From an uncultured Bacteroides sp. (GTDB taxonomy: Bacteria > Bacteroidota > Bacteroidia > Bacteroidales > Bacteroidaceae): DNA of 42,326 nt. The notes beneath the pieces were generated by a model. The model was not told the DNA's origin, ran no database searches, and worked only from the letters and a program-made list of their open reading frames with translations. Below, piece after piece: positions 1 to 7,646 of this stretch. Positions within the stretch are counted from its first letter, which is position 1, and each line of letters opens with the position of its first letter. Position numbers and translations under genes: made by a program. The stretch lies in assembly GCA_947074295.1 (NCBI GenBank), contig CAMTPC010000014.1, positions 1 through 42,326 on the forward strand. Direction: 5' to 3'.

Positions 1-403
1 TCAGCAGCTCTTTGTGAAGCAACCAGTTAGGGTGATTCGGATCAAATGTGATTTCGTCAGTGAAATTTGGGTTGGGGTGAATCCAAATGGTATCTTCTCC
101 TCCTTCGAACACACCACCTAGGATAGCAGCCAAAGAACCAGGGCCTAGTTGTGTATTGGCCACCGGAAGCATATCGGCCTTAAGGCTACTATGCGCTACG
201 TACCAGTCCAAATAGTCGGCACGCCACTGTGGGTCGAACCACTTTTGGTTCAAATCTTTTGGCGCTTTTGGTGCAGCGATATTAGCGTGTGGTGTCACAC
301 CCTCTTGGAAGTGTTCCCACATATTCAATACGATGCCTTTGCCATTCCACCAATCAGTATATCGTTTTTTAGTTTCCTCTAAATTGGGTTTCCAGGTTTT
401 CAT
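1..403 (-). CDS. Partial UroD-like hypothetical protein (N-terminal 134 residues)
   Basis: An open frame reads on the minus strand from an ATG at 401-403 and leaves the window at base 1, so the C-terminus is missing. The visible part starts MKTWKPNLEETKKRYTDWWN and is soluble, rich in Trp and Pro, with no signal peptide. From memory, this type of N-terminus (a WWN motif followed by a GP.SLA segment) resembles uncharacterised Bacteroidetes proteins related to uroporphyrinogen decarboxylase or corrinoid methyltransferases, but no catalytic residues fall in the window. It starts 16 bp after the stop of the GH31 gene and is probably the third gene of that operon. I therefore infer a role tied to carbohydrate use rather than haem synthesis. 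The coding call is firm; the family name is tentative. Confidence 0.7.
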   Translation of the reverse strand, partial: MKTWKPNLEETKKRYTDWWNGKGIVLNMWEHFQEGVTPHANIAAPKAPKDLNQKWFDPQWRADYLDWYVAHSSLKADMLPVANTQLGPGSLAAILGGVFEGGEDTIWIHPNPNFTDEITFDPNHPNWLLHKELL

Positions 404-419
404 ATAATGTCTTTCTTTT

Positions 420-2663
420 TTAGTTCCAAATTCCTTTAAAATTCTCATCAATATGCAATGAAACGCTCTTACTTAAATCCATATCATCTGTACATTCTAC
501 ATCTTCAGGATAGATAGATATAGTGCTGCCATTGCGCACATAGACAGGCATCTCTTCGAGCGGCACTTCTACATCGTGATACCAACGTTCACCTTTCAGG
601 TGTTCACCTGTGAAGAAATTCACCCAATCTCCTTCAGGCAGATAGATACCGCGGCGATTCTCGCTATTTATCACTGGTGCCACTAAGAAATCATCGCCAA
701 AATAATACTCATCATCTATGTGCCAGCATACTTTGTCGGCAGGATGGTGATACACCAATGCGCGTAGTAGCGGATAACCCGTAGTTACTGCCTTTTCACT
801 TTGCTCTACGATATAGGGAAGAAGCTTGTAGCGCAATTTCCACCATTTCTTGATGCTGTCGGCAATGACAGGATAGTGCCAAGGCTCGCGCTTATTGGTG
901 CCGTGATAGCGAATGTGTGACGAAAATACACCAAACTGCGTCCAACGCATATACACATCATCGGCCACGACAGAGTTCATGAAGTTGGGCAGTGTGTGGA
1001 AGCCTGGGACATCGTGGCTCCAGAAGGCAAAACCCGAAAGTCCGAAGTGTAAACCGCCCTTCAACGAGCCCGCCAGTCCATCCCATGAACTGCAAGAGTC
1101 ACCTCCCCAGTGGAGAGGATAGCGCTGACAGCCTGCCCATGCTGAGCGTGCCCATACGATGCCATCGCCCGTCACTTCTTTAGTGATTTCGTAGGCAGCT
1201 TTCTGATAGAGTAGGGCATATAAGTTATTCAGAAGTTCGGGCGACATATTTTTATACTTGGCATCCATGTGAATGTTCTCGCCAAAATCTGTCTTAATGC
1301 ACACCACACCCATATCCAGTAGTCGTTTCAATAGACCTTTGTACCATTCTGTTGCTTCAGGATACGTGAAATCGATAGTTCCTGCATAGTCAAGTGTAGA
1401 GAAGTTTGATCCTTCCGAATCTTGAACCTTGGTAAGAGGTGCTATATAGTCATTGGCACGTGCTTCGTCTATCTGTTCGGCTTTCTCGGCTACATAGGGC
1501 AACTGCCACAAAGAAACACGATAGCCATTATCTTTCAAGTTCTTAATAAATCCTTCAGGATCGGGGAAGCGCTCCTTATTGAATTTCCACTCGCAGAGCC
1601 AGTCCGTCTCGAACCAACCTGTATCCAGGTGAATCACATCGCAGGGATAGTGCTCGTCACGCATACGATCGCAAATCTCATTCACTTCATCTGCACTGAA
1701 GTAGGTCATTCGGCTCATCCACACACCAAAACTCCAGAGAGGCGGCATAGAAGGATAGCCCGTCAAGTCGCGATAGCCACGTTGTATTTCCTCAATCGTA
1801 TTTCCGCCAATCAAGAAAACATCAATCTGTGGCTGGTCACTAAGGAATTGTACTGAGCGGCTAGAGTCAGAAGCCAGTGACAGTTTGCTGTAAGCGCACG
1901 TATGATAAAAAGCACCATACATGCGACTTGATATATAGAAGGGTATGTTTTTATAAGTTCGTCGATTATTCACTCCCTGTCCATCTTGATTTTTCAAGAA
2001 GAACGATTCTCCGCTGAGGTCCATCTTGGCAAATCGTTCACCCGTGCCTGCGAAGCATTCGTCTGACTTGCATTCGAATGAAAGTGTAGCGCGCTCTTTA
2101 GCCCCATCAAGCTTACAGAATGCCAATGGCAGCGCATCGTAGCGTGGAGGTGAGAAGTGGTCATAAGCCGCTAATCGAATCTCGCGTACGCCATCAGGGT
2201 AGAGTCGCAAATCAAATGTGGGCTGTGGATCGGGTAAAAGATCACTCCAATGGTCTATCTCGCTCGGCTTAGTAACCATTACTGCACGGCGGATGCCATC
2301 AGCCGTATTCACATCCCAACCTTCATCCGTCTTTTCAAGCTGAAGAGGCATACGTTGGATGCGTTCGCTAAACTGCAACATCTCCGATTGCTCAGCTATT
2401 TCGGCCTCTTCAAAGCTCATGAACAGACGCAATATGCCTTGTGTATATTGACGTAATATTAAAGTATATTCTTCTGGAGCGACTGTCGTGTCGGCCATCA
2501 TGTCATTGGACAATACTTGTTTTTGAAAAGGTACTTGGATACATATATCACCTTGACGCTCATAAACTGATGTTGGTGCATAGGCTTTCCAGAGTGATTC
2601 GTCCTTCGAGAGCTCAGTGTCGAAATCCAGAAAGTCGAACAAGTGGTAGTTTGTAGGTCTCAT
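420..2663 (-). CDS. GH31 alpha-xylosidase (YicI-like)
   Basis: A 747-residue glycoside hydrolase of family 31, about the length of E. coli YicI (772). After an N-terminal beta-sandwich region (about 1-300), the TIM barrel begins near WSFGVWMSRMTYFS (310-323). The nucleophile signature KTDFGE places the catalytic Asp at residue 459, and the HWGGDS motif puts the acid/base Asp at 522. FWSHDVPGF (547-555) is another family signature. The KTDFGE form and the C-terminal half resemble YicI-type alpha-xylosidases, which release xylose from isoprimeverose and xyloglucan fragments; substrate choice is inferred from that resemblance. No signal peptide is seen, so it probably acts in the cytoplasm or needs another export route. 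It lies 29 bp downstream of a secreted beta-helix protein and 16 bp upstream of a UroD-like gene, all on one strand, suggesting one transcript. No SusC/SusD pair or regulator is in the window. Confidence 0.9.
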   Translation of the reverse strand: MRPTNYHLFDFLDFDTELSKDESLWKAYAPTSVYERQGDICIQVPFQKQVLSNDMMADTTVAPEEYTLILRQYTQGILRLFMSFEEAEIAEQSEMLQFSERIQRMPLQLEKTDEGWDVNTADGIRRAVMVTKPSEIDHWSDLLPDPQPTFDLRLYPDGVREIRLAAYDHFSPPRYDALPLAFCKLDGAKERATLSFECKSDECFAGTGERFAKMDLSGESFFLKNQDGQGVNNRRTYKNIPFYISSRMYGAFYHTCAYSKLSLASDSSRSVQFLSDQPQIDVFLIGGNTIEEIQRGYRDLTGYPSMPPLWSFGVWMSRMTYFSADEVNEICDRMRDEHYPCDVIHLDTGWFETDWLCEWKFNKERFPDPEGFIKNLKDNGYRVSLWQLPYVAEKAEQIDEARANDYIAPLTKVQDSEGSNFSTLDYAGTIDFTYPEATEWYKGLLKRLLDMGVVCIKTDFGENIHMDAKYKNMSPELLNNLYALLYQKAAYEITKEVTGDGIVWARSAWAGCQRYPLHWGGDSCSSWDGLAGSLKGGLHFGLSGFAFWSHDVPGFHTLPNFMNSVVADDVYMRWTQFGVFSSHIRYHGTNKREPWHYPVIADSIKKWWKLRYKLLPYIVEQSEKAVTTGYPLLRALVYHHPADKVCWHIDDEYYFGDDFLVAPVINSENRRGIYLPEGDWVNFFTGEHLKGERWYHDVEVPLEEMPVYVRNGSTISIYPEDVECTDDMDLSKSVSLHIDENFKGIWN

Positions 2664-2692
2664 ATTTAAAGTATAATTCTTATTTATGGTAA

Positions 2693-4564
2693 TTAGTGAA
2701 GTGTATCTTCACTGAGAAAGTTATCGTTGTTGATACGTCCAGCCTGAGTTTTTATGATTTCGGCTACGCTTGGTCCATTGTTGATCCATTGGTTATTTGG
2801 CCCGGGCCGATTAGAGTCGAAGCGTTCTTCTGGGCACCAGTTGTTTTCAACGGTATATCCATCTGTAGCTTCGTCGAAATAGATGTAAAAGGCGCGCTCA
2901 TTAGTAGCGTAGGGTGCATCGACCAATGCTTCTAGTCTGTTGTTGCGCATCACTGAGCGCGGTTGATTAGAGAGGGTGTATAGACCGCCAGCATCATAGA
3001 GCTGCTGCGCAAAGTGGTGCACATAGTTGGCTTCGATACGATTATCGCTCATTCCACTTTCTAGCGGAGTCCATCCCCAACCTACACAGATGCCAGAGTA
3101 GTTGACATGCGAAACTTCATTGTTGGTAATGTTGATGCCTTTTACATATCCAGCACCAATACCTACTGCACCCCAATCCTCATTAGTCACTTTTGTGATA
3201 AGATTATTGTGTATGTCAATGTTCGAGCAGAGTTTTTGTGCTAAAGCTGGTTTATAGGGGATATGTGTCTCGAAACCTCCATCGGGAAAGGTTCCAATCA
3301 TCAACCCTGTCCCACCTATGTCTGTGAAAATACAATTTTGTACTTTTGAGTTGGAGACACCTTCAGCCAAATCTAATCCTGTACTACCCATTCGCTGGAA
3401 AGTACAGCCGTCAAAAATGATATGGTTGGCATAAGTCGCTGTTATAGCCGATTCAGGTCTTTTGATCCATGCCTGATTTTCCAATTCAGCTTTCTCAGGT
3501 AGTCCTGGTATATATAGTTTGTAGGCATCGATTAGTGGGAAGCCGCCTTGCAAAGGTACATGCCCTTCATGAGAGGGACGCATCCACGACGCATGCTCAA
3601 AGCGAATGTTATCGAAATAGATATGCTGGACAGGGCGTTCGGGAGTGCCTGCTATTTCGAGGAGTGTCTCTTGTGCAGGTACGATGACTTCTGCCTGTGT
3701 CATATCTTCTCCTAAACGAGGAAGGTAGTAAATGCGACCATTGGGATAATCTTGAAACCACTCTCCAGGCAAGTTCAGAAGCTCTAATGCATTCATCAAA
3801 CAAAAAGATGAATTTCCCCTTTCGCCACCGATAACAGGTTGTGGCCAAGGGTGAGCAAACTCCAGCTGGCTCTCGGGTTGATGAAATCGAACAACTGTTT
3901 GTCGGCCTTGCTGCTCCATAGAAGCCACACGCAATATGGCTATAGCCCAGCGCTGATGCACCAACATTTCAAGCTGTTTGGCATTTTGCAGTCCAGCTAT
4001 ATCGGGTGTTGGTATAGTGATCGTTTCATCATGTGGGTTAAAGTCAATCATACGTTCTAGCACACCTTCGGCAAACTGAGAAACCCGTTGTGCTTTGGTG
4101 CCATTTACCCACATTTGTCTAAACTCCAACTGTCTATTACCAATCAGAGGGGCATCCGTCCACCACACTAGTGAACGCAGAGCAGGTGCGATACGAGGAT
4201 CGTTGCAACCTTGTTGCCAGCCATTGACCGATATGCCCCCGCTTATTACAGCCTTCTTATCCTTTACCGAGCGGATGATTGTAGGTGAAGAGGCATTGCC
4301 GCTATCTTCAGGCCGGATCAATAATGTTTTAGCTTCTTTATATAGGCCCTCGTCAAGAAGGATGGTAATACCGTTCTCAATGCCCTTTTCGTTCAATCTC
4401 CGCCATTCGCGAGCTTGTTTCAGGGCTTGTGTCACAGTTTTTAAAGGAGAGGTTTTTGTGCCCTCATTGGCATCATTACCTCGTGTAGAAACATAAATTT
4501 CGCGTGCTTGTAGGGTCTGTAAAGATATAAATAGGGTTATGATGTAAAACGCTAGTTTCTTCAT
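2693..4564 (-). CDS. Secreted right-handed beta-helix protein, probable glycosidase
   Basis: This 623-residue protein starts with a clear signal peptide (about residues 1-20, cleavage after LQA). A segment typical of secreted beta-helix proteins follows: IYVSTRGNDANEGTKTSPLKT (about 23-43), with an FRQMWVNG motif near 150. The C-terminal half has many N-rich rungs such as NNLITKV, NNEVSHV and EANYVHH, as expected for a parallel beta-helix. The layout (DUF1565-like start, RQ..VNG..A.R motif, then rungs) is shared by several CAZyme families including GH120 and GH141, and by uncharacterised relatives. I cannot assign one, nor point to catalytic residues. It is the first gene of the set with the GH31 enzyme. 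A plausible role is periplasmic or surface trimming of a plant glycan before the xylosidase acts; that is inference. Confidence 0.8.
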   Translation of the reverse strand: MKKLAFYIITLFISLQTLQAREIYVSTRGNDANEGTKTSPLKTVTQALKQAREWRRLNEKGIENGITILLDEGLYKEAKTLLIRPEDSGNASSPTIIRSVKDKKAVISGGISVNGWQQGCNDPRIAPALRSLVWWTDAPLIGNRQLEFRQMWVNGTKAQRVSQFAEGVLERMIDFNPHDETITIPTPDIAGLQNAKQLEMLVHQRWAIAILRVASMEQQGRQTVVRFHQPESQLEFAHPWPQPVIGGERGNSSFCLMNALELLNLPGEWFQDYPNGRIYYLPRLGEDMTQAEVIVPAQETLLEIAGTPERPVQHIYFDNIRFEHASWMRPSHEGHVPLQGGFPLIDAYKLYIPGLPEKAELENQAWIKRPESAITATYANHIIFDGCTFQRMGSTGLDLAEGVSNSKVQNCIFTDIGGTGLMIGTFPDGGFETHIPYKPALAQKLCSNIDIHNNLITKVTNEDWGAVGIGAGYVKGINITNNEVSHVNYSGICVGWGWTPLESGMSDNRIEANYVHHFAQQLYDAGGLYTLSNQPRSVMRNNRLEALVDAPYATNERAFYIYFDEATDGYTVENNWCPEERFDSNRPGPNNQWINNGPSVAEIIKTQAGRINNDNFLSEDTLH

Positions 4565-4730
4565 AAAATGGTGTTTTCTATTGGTATTGAGATTATATAT
4601 ATTAGACGCTAAACAGGCTTTGACGTACTCTATATAGAATTATTTTTTTAACTATTTAGCGATAATAGTGCTTGAAATAAAATATCTTCTATCTTTATAG
4701 TTATAAATCGAATAGACCAATCTAAATAAT

Positions 4731-5531
4731 ATGAATAAAGATGATCGTCCTTATGCAATCGTTACGGGTGCCTCTTCGGGGGTGGGGCGCGAATATGCAG
4801 TCCAATTGGCTTATCGTGGCTATAATCTGATTTTGGTGAGTAATGATGCGAATGGAAATGATAATATATCCATTGAAATTAAAAATAAATATAAGATAGT
4901 AGTTTATCCTTTTAATTTGGATTTGACGTTGACGGCTTCTGTAGACGCATTAGTACGTTTTGTCGAGCAAGAGAATTTGCAAGTCGATGTATTGGTGTGT
5001 AATGCCGGAGTATTAGTATTCGGAGGTGTAACATCTACCTCTGTTCTGTCTATGGAGCGAATCGTCGAGTTGCATTGCTTGGTTCCTACTTTGCTTTGTC
5101 GTGCTTTTGCTCGAAAGATGGTGGATCATGGAAAAGGTTATATCCTCATCATGTCATCGGCTACAGCTTGGATGCCCTATCCGACCATAGCCGCATATAG
5201 TGCCACAAAAGCTTATCTCAAAACGTTTGGCCGTTCGTTGTGGTATGAATTACGGGATAGGGGAGTAAAAGTAACAGTGGTTTTCCCGGGTGCAATAGAT
5301 ACTTCTTTCTATGATCTGTCTATTTCTATGCGGCAACATTTGCTGTGGTGGCATGTGATGCTTTCGCCTGCTGTGGTTGCCCGAAAAGGACTCAAAGCAT
5401 TGTTCGCTGGGCGCCATTGCTTGGTGCCAGGCGTATTTACAAAACTTTGTGTAGTGATTTGTAGACTGCTTCCTGCTTGGGCATTGTTGCCCATATTATC
5501 TAATAAGCGAATACGTAAGCTTTGGGAATAG
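4731..5531 (+). CDS. Short-chain dehydrogenase/reductase (SDR) family protein
   Basis: A 266-residue classical SDR. The cofactor loop is TGASSGVGR (12-20), NAG lies at 91-93, and the catalytic triad is Ser142/143 with Tyr156 and Lys160 in YSATK. A PGAIDT motif (187-192) follows the active site. An Asn in the adenine-side loop and the absence of a conserved basic residue leave NAD versus NADP open. The C-terminal 40 residues are hydrophobic (KLCVVICRLLPAWALLPIL), so the enzyme may sit on the membrane, as DltE-like and 17-beta-HSD-like SDRs do. The substrate cannot be read from sequence. It is transcribed alone, diverging from the beta-helix operon across 166 AT-rich bases, and ends in a strong terminator at 5540-5580. 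Confidence 0.88.
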   Translation: MNKDDRPYAIVTGASSGVGREYAVQLAYRGYNLILVSNDANGNDNISIEIKNKYKIVVYPFNLDLTLTASVDALVRFVEQENLQVDVLVCNAGVLVFGGVTSTSVLSMERIVELHCLVPTLLCRAFARKMVDHGKGYILIMSSATAWMPYPTIAAYSATKAYLKTFGRSLWYELRDRGVKVTVVFPGAIDTSFYDLSISMRQHLLWWHVMLSPAVVARKGLKALFAGRHCLVPGVFTKLCVVICRLLPAWALLPILSNKRIRKLWE

Positions 5532-5539
5532 GAGATAAT

Positions 5540-5580
5540 ACAAAAAGAGAGATACAATTAGATTGTATCTCTCTTTTTGT
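5540..5580. terminator. Bidirectional terminator shared by SDR gene and tRNA-Phe
   Basis: Two perfectly complementary 19-base arms (5540-5558 and 5562-5580) surround a 3-base loop. Both arms end in a run of A or T, so the hairpin is followed by a U-tract in either direction. It lies 8 bp after the SDR stop and 1 bp from the 3' end of tRNA-Phe, and can stop both convergent transcripts. Confidence 0.9.
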
Positions 5581-5581
5581 G

Positions 5582-5654
5582 TGGTACCACCAGGAATCGA
5601 ACCGGGGACACAAGGATTTTCAGTCCTTTGCTCTACCAACTGAGCTATGGTACC
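5582..5654 (-). tRNA. tRNA-Phe (GAA)
   Basis: A 73-nt cloverleaf on the minus strand: acceptor GGTACCA/TGGTACC, D-arm GCTC-AGTTGGTA-GAGC, anticodon arm AAGGA-CTGAAAA-TCCTT giving anticodon GAA, variable loop GTGTC, then a T-arm with TTCGATT loop. The discriminator base is A and CCA is not encoded. The T-stem reads CCCGG/CCTGG, which leaves a C-T mismatch at its middle pair (51-63). Confidence 0.95.
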
Positions 5655-5671
5655 GTTCTTGTTTGCGGTTG

Positions 5672-5702
5672 CAAAGGTAGGGATATTTCTGTATTCTCCA
5701 AA
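5672..5702 (-). promoter_or_regulatory. Bacteroidetes-type promoter of tRNA-Phe
   Basis: Reading on the minus strand: TTTG (complement of 5699-5702), 19 bases, then TACCTTTG (complement of 5672-5679). This matches the primary-sigma consensus TTTG-N19-TAnnTTTG of Bacteroidetes. The predicted start is a few bases upstream of the mature tRNA 5' end at 5654. Confidence 0.8.
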
Positions 5703-5729
5703 TTTTTAAGAGAGATATTTTTTAATAAA

Positions 5730-5767
5730 AACACTGATAGGTAGCTATTAGGCTTACTATCAGTGTT
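5730..5767 (-). terminator. Terminator of the sppA-lpxK-punA-thiL operon
   Basis: An 11-bp perfect stem (5730-5740 with 5757-5767) is followed on the minus strand by GTTTTTATTAAAAAA. It lies 21 bp beyond the thiL stop codon. Confidence 0.75.
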
Positions 5768-5788
5768 GTAGTGCAAATAATATTTTTA

Positions 5789-6820
5789 TTATTTTTCTTG
5801 CAAAGGATTCCAGCCTTGTGCTTTAAGTTCGAATTCTTGTCCATCGCGAGTGACAAGCAAACAGCCCAATTCCGGTTTTGTGATATGGCCTATGAGTTTT
5901 ACCCCTTCCATATTAGCCACCTTCTCATGATCGGCTAGCGGCACAGTGAATAGAAGTTCATAGTCTTCGCCACCATTCATGGCACAAGTTGTCAGATTCA
6001 TATTGAACTCTTCGGCAGTAACAGCAGTCTGATAATCGATGGGGATTTGCTCCTCATAAACACGGCAACCCGTATGACTCTGTTTGCAAATATGCATCAG
6101 TTCAGACGAAAGTCCATCTGATACATCCATCATGGATGTAGGTACGATATTGGCTTCGGCCAGTTTTTCTATGATGTCTTTACGTGCTTCGGGCTTTAAT
6201 TGTCTTTCCAGCAAATATTCTTTGCCAGTGAAGTCGGGTTGTATATCCTTTTCGCCTTGCAATACTACCTTCTCACGTTCAAGCAACTGTAAGCCCATAT
6301 AGGCTGCGCCCAAATCCCCTGAAACACATATCAGGTCAGTATCCTTGGCACCATTGCGATAAACGATCTTGTCTTTGGCAGCATCACCTATACAAGTAAT
6401 ACTGATTGCTAAGCCGGTAAGTGATGAAGTGGTATCTCCACCAATGATATCGACGCCATACTGTTGACAAGCCAAGCGGATGCCCGAATAGAGTTCATCC
6501 ATATCTTCTATGCTGAAACGTTTGGATATGGCTAGCGATACTGTAATCTGACGTGGAGTGCCGTTCATAGCATAGATATCCGAAAAATTGACCACTGCAG
6601 ATTTGTAACCCAAATGTTTCAATGGTACATACGTCAAATCAAAATGTACACCTTCCATCAGGAGGTCAGTAGTGACGAGCACTTCTTTGTCCTCCTCAAA
6701 CTTCAGGACTGCCGCATCATCACCCACTCCCAATTTGCTTGAGCTGTTTTGCAACTCAATTTTATCAGTCAAGCGGTCGATGAGGCCAAATTCGCCAATC
6801 GAGGCTATTTCTGTTCGCAT
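5789..6820 (-). CDS. thiL: Thiamine-monophosphate kinase ThiL
   Basis: A 343-residue enzyme that phosphorylates thiamine monophosphate to thiamine diphosphate, the last step of TPP synthesis, in the cytoplasm. The start IGEFGLIDRL, the glycine/aspartate motif GVGDDAAVL (31-39), TTDLLMEGVHF (50-60) and GGDTTSS (127-133) are the ATP, Mg and substrate sites of the ThiL/PurM fold. MDVSDGLSSEL and MNGGEDYELLF in the C-terminal half complete the family pattern. It begins 16 bp after punA and is the last gene of the sppA-lpxK-punA-thiL run. No TPP riboswitch is seen, which fits its place inside a housekeeping operon. Confidence 0.96.
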   Translation of the reverse strand: MRTEIASIGEFGLIDRLTDKIELQNSSSKLGVGDDAAVLKFEEDKEVLVTTDLLMEGVHFDLTYVPLKHLGYKSAVVNFSDIYAMNGTPRQITVSLAISKRFSIEDMDELYSGIRLACQQYGVDIIGGDTTSSLTGLAISITCIGDAAKDKIVYRNGAKDTDLICVSGDLGAAYMGLQLLEREKVVLQGEKDIQPDFTGKEYLLERQLKPEARKDIIEKLAEANIVPTSMMDVSDGLSSELMHICKQSHTGCRVYEEQIPIDYQTAVTAEEFNMNLTTCAMNGGEDYELLFTVPLADHEKVANMEGVKLIGHITKPELGCLLVTRDGQEFELKAQGWNPLQEK

Positions 6821-6836
6821 ATATTACAGATTGTTT

Positions 6837-7646
6837 TTATGAACGATTGATCAATTCACGCATGATTGTAGTCATCTTAGGCTGAGCAGCATCGGCAGCT
6901 TCCTGTACTTCTTCATGAGTGATTTCTACGATCTTGCCTTCTACACCGAGGTCGGTCACTACAGAGATACCAAAACACTTGATACCGCAATGACGTGCCA
7001 CGATCACTTCGGGTACGGTAGACATGCCTACAGCATCACCACCAAATATGCGGAATAGCTTATATTCGGCTGGTGTTTCAAAAGTAGGACCTTGTGTACC
7101 TACATATACACCATGCTGTACCTTGATACCTTTTTCTTTGGCGATTTCATTGGCTTTAGCGATCAGTGCTTTGTCATAGGCTTCGCTCATGTCTGGGAAA
7201 CGGGGTCCATAAGGTATATTCTTCCCGCGCAATGGATGTTCTGGGAAGTGGTTGATATGGTCGGTGATAATCATCAAGTCGCCAATCTCGAAAGCTGGAT
7301 TAGTTCCACCGCTCGCATTGGAAACGAAAAGAGTTTTAATACCCAATTCGCGCATCACACGCACAGGGAAAGTCACTTCTTTCATATTGTAGCCTTCATA
7401 GTAATGAAAGCGTCCTTGCATGGCCATGATTTCTTTATCACCCAATTTTCCGAAGATCAACTTACCACTGTGACCTTCTACAGTAGATACCGGAAAATTA
7501 GGAATCTCATCATAGGGTATTTCATACTTTTCAGTGATTTCATTCACTAAGCTGCCTAGACCCGTACCCAGGATAATGGCAGTTTCGGGGCTGGTGTGCA
7601 TGCGCGCGCTAAGATAGGCCGCAGTCTCGTTGATTTTCTCTAACAT
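6837..7646 (-). CDS. punA: Purine nucleoside phosphorylase, trimeric type
   Basis: 269 residues, usual for trimeric (low-molecular-mass) PNP, which splits purine nucleosides with phosphate in the cytoplasmic salvage pathway. Visible sites are the phosphate loop GTGLGSL (27-33), VEGHSGKL (56-63), QGRFHYYEGY (77-86), NASGG (110-114), GPTFETPAE with the base-binding Glu190 (186-194), and VGMSTVPE (206-213). At the place of the base-contacting Asn (Asn243 of human PNP, in an ITN motif) this protein has Asp232 in VVTDLG, a possible specificity change. Its ATG lies inside lpxK, a 38-bp overlap suggesting translational coupling. Confidence 0.93.
   Translation of the reverse strand: MLEKINETAAYLSARMHTSPETAIILGTGLGSLVNEITEKYEIPYDEIPNFPVSTVEGHSGKLIFGKLGDKEIMAMQGRFHYYEGYNMKEVTFPVRVMRELGIKTLFVSNASGGTNPAFEIGDLMIITDHINHFPEHPLRGKNIPYGPRFPDMSEAYDKALIAKANEIAKEKGIKVQHGVYVGTQGPTFETPAEYKLFRIFGGDAVGMSTVPEVIVARHCGIKCFGISVVTDLGVEGKIVEITHEEVQEAADAAQPKMTTIMRELINRS

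Noticed and set aside
149..382. A 77-codon plus-strand frame
   Set aside because: It lies wholly inside the UroD-like gene on the other strand and resembles no family.
5655..5788. A TPP riboswitch upstream of thiL
   Set aside because: This interval is downstream of thiL, and contains only the tRNA-Phe promoter and an operon terminator.
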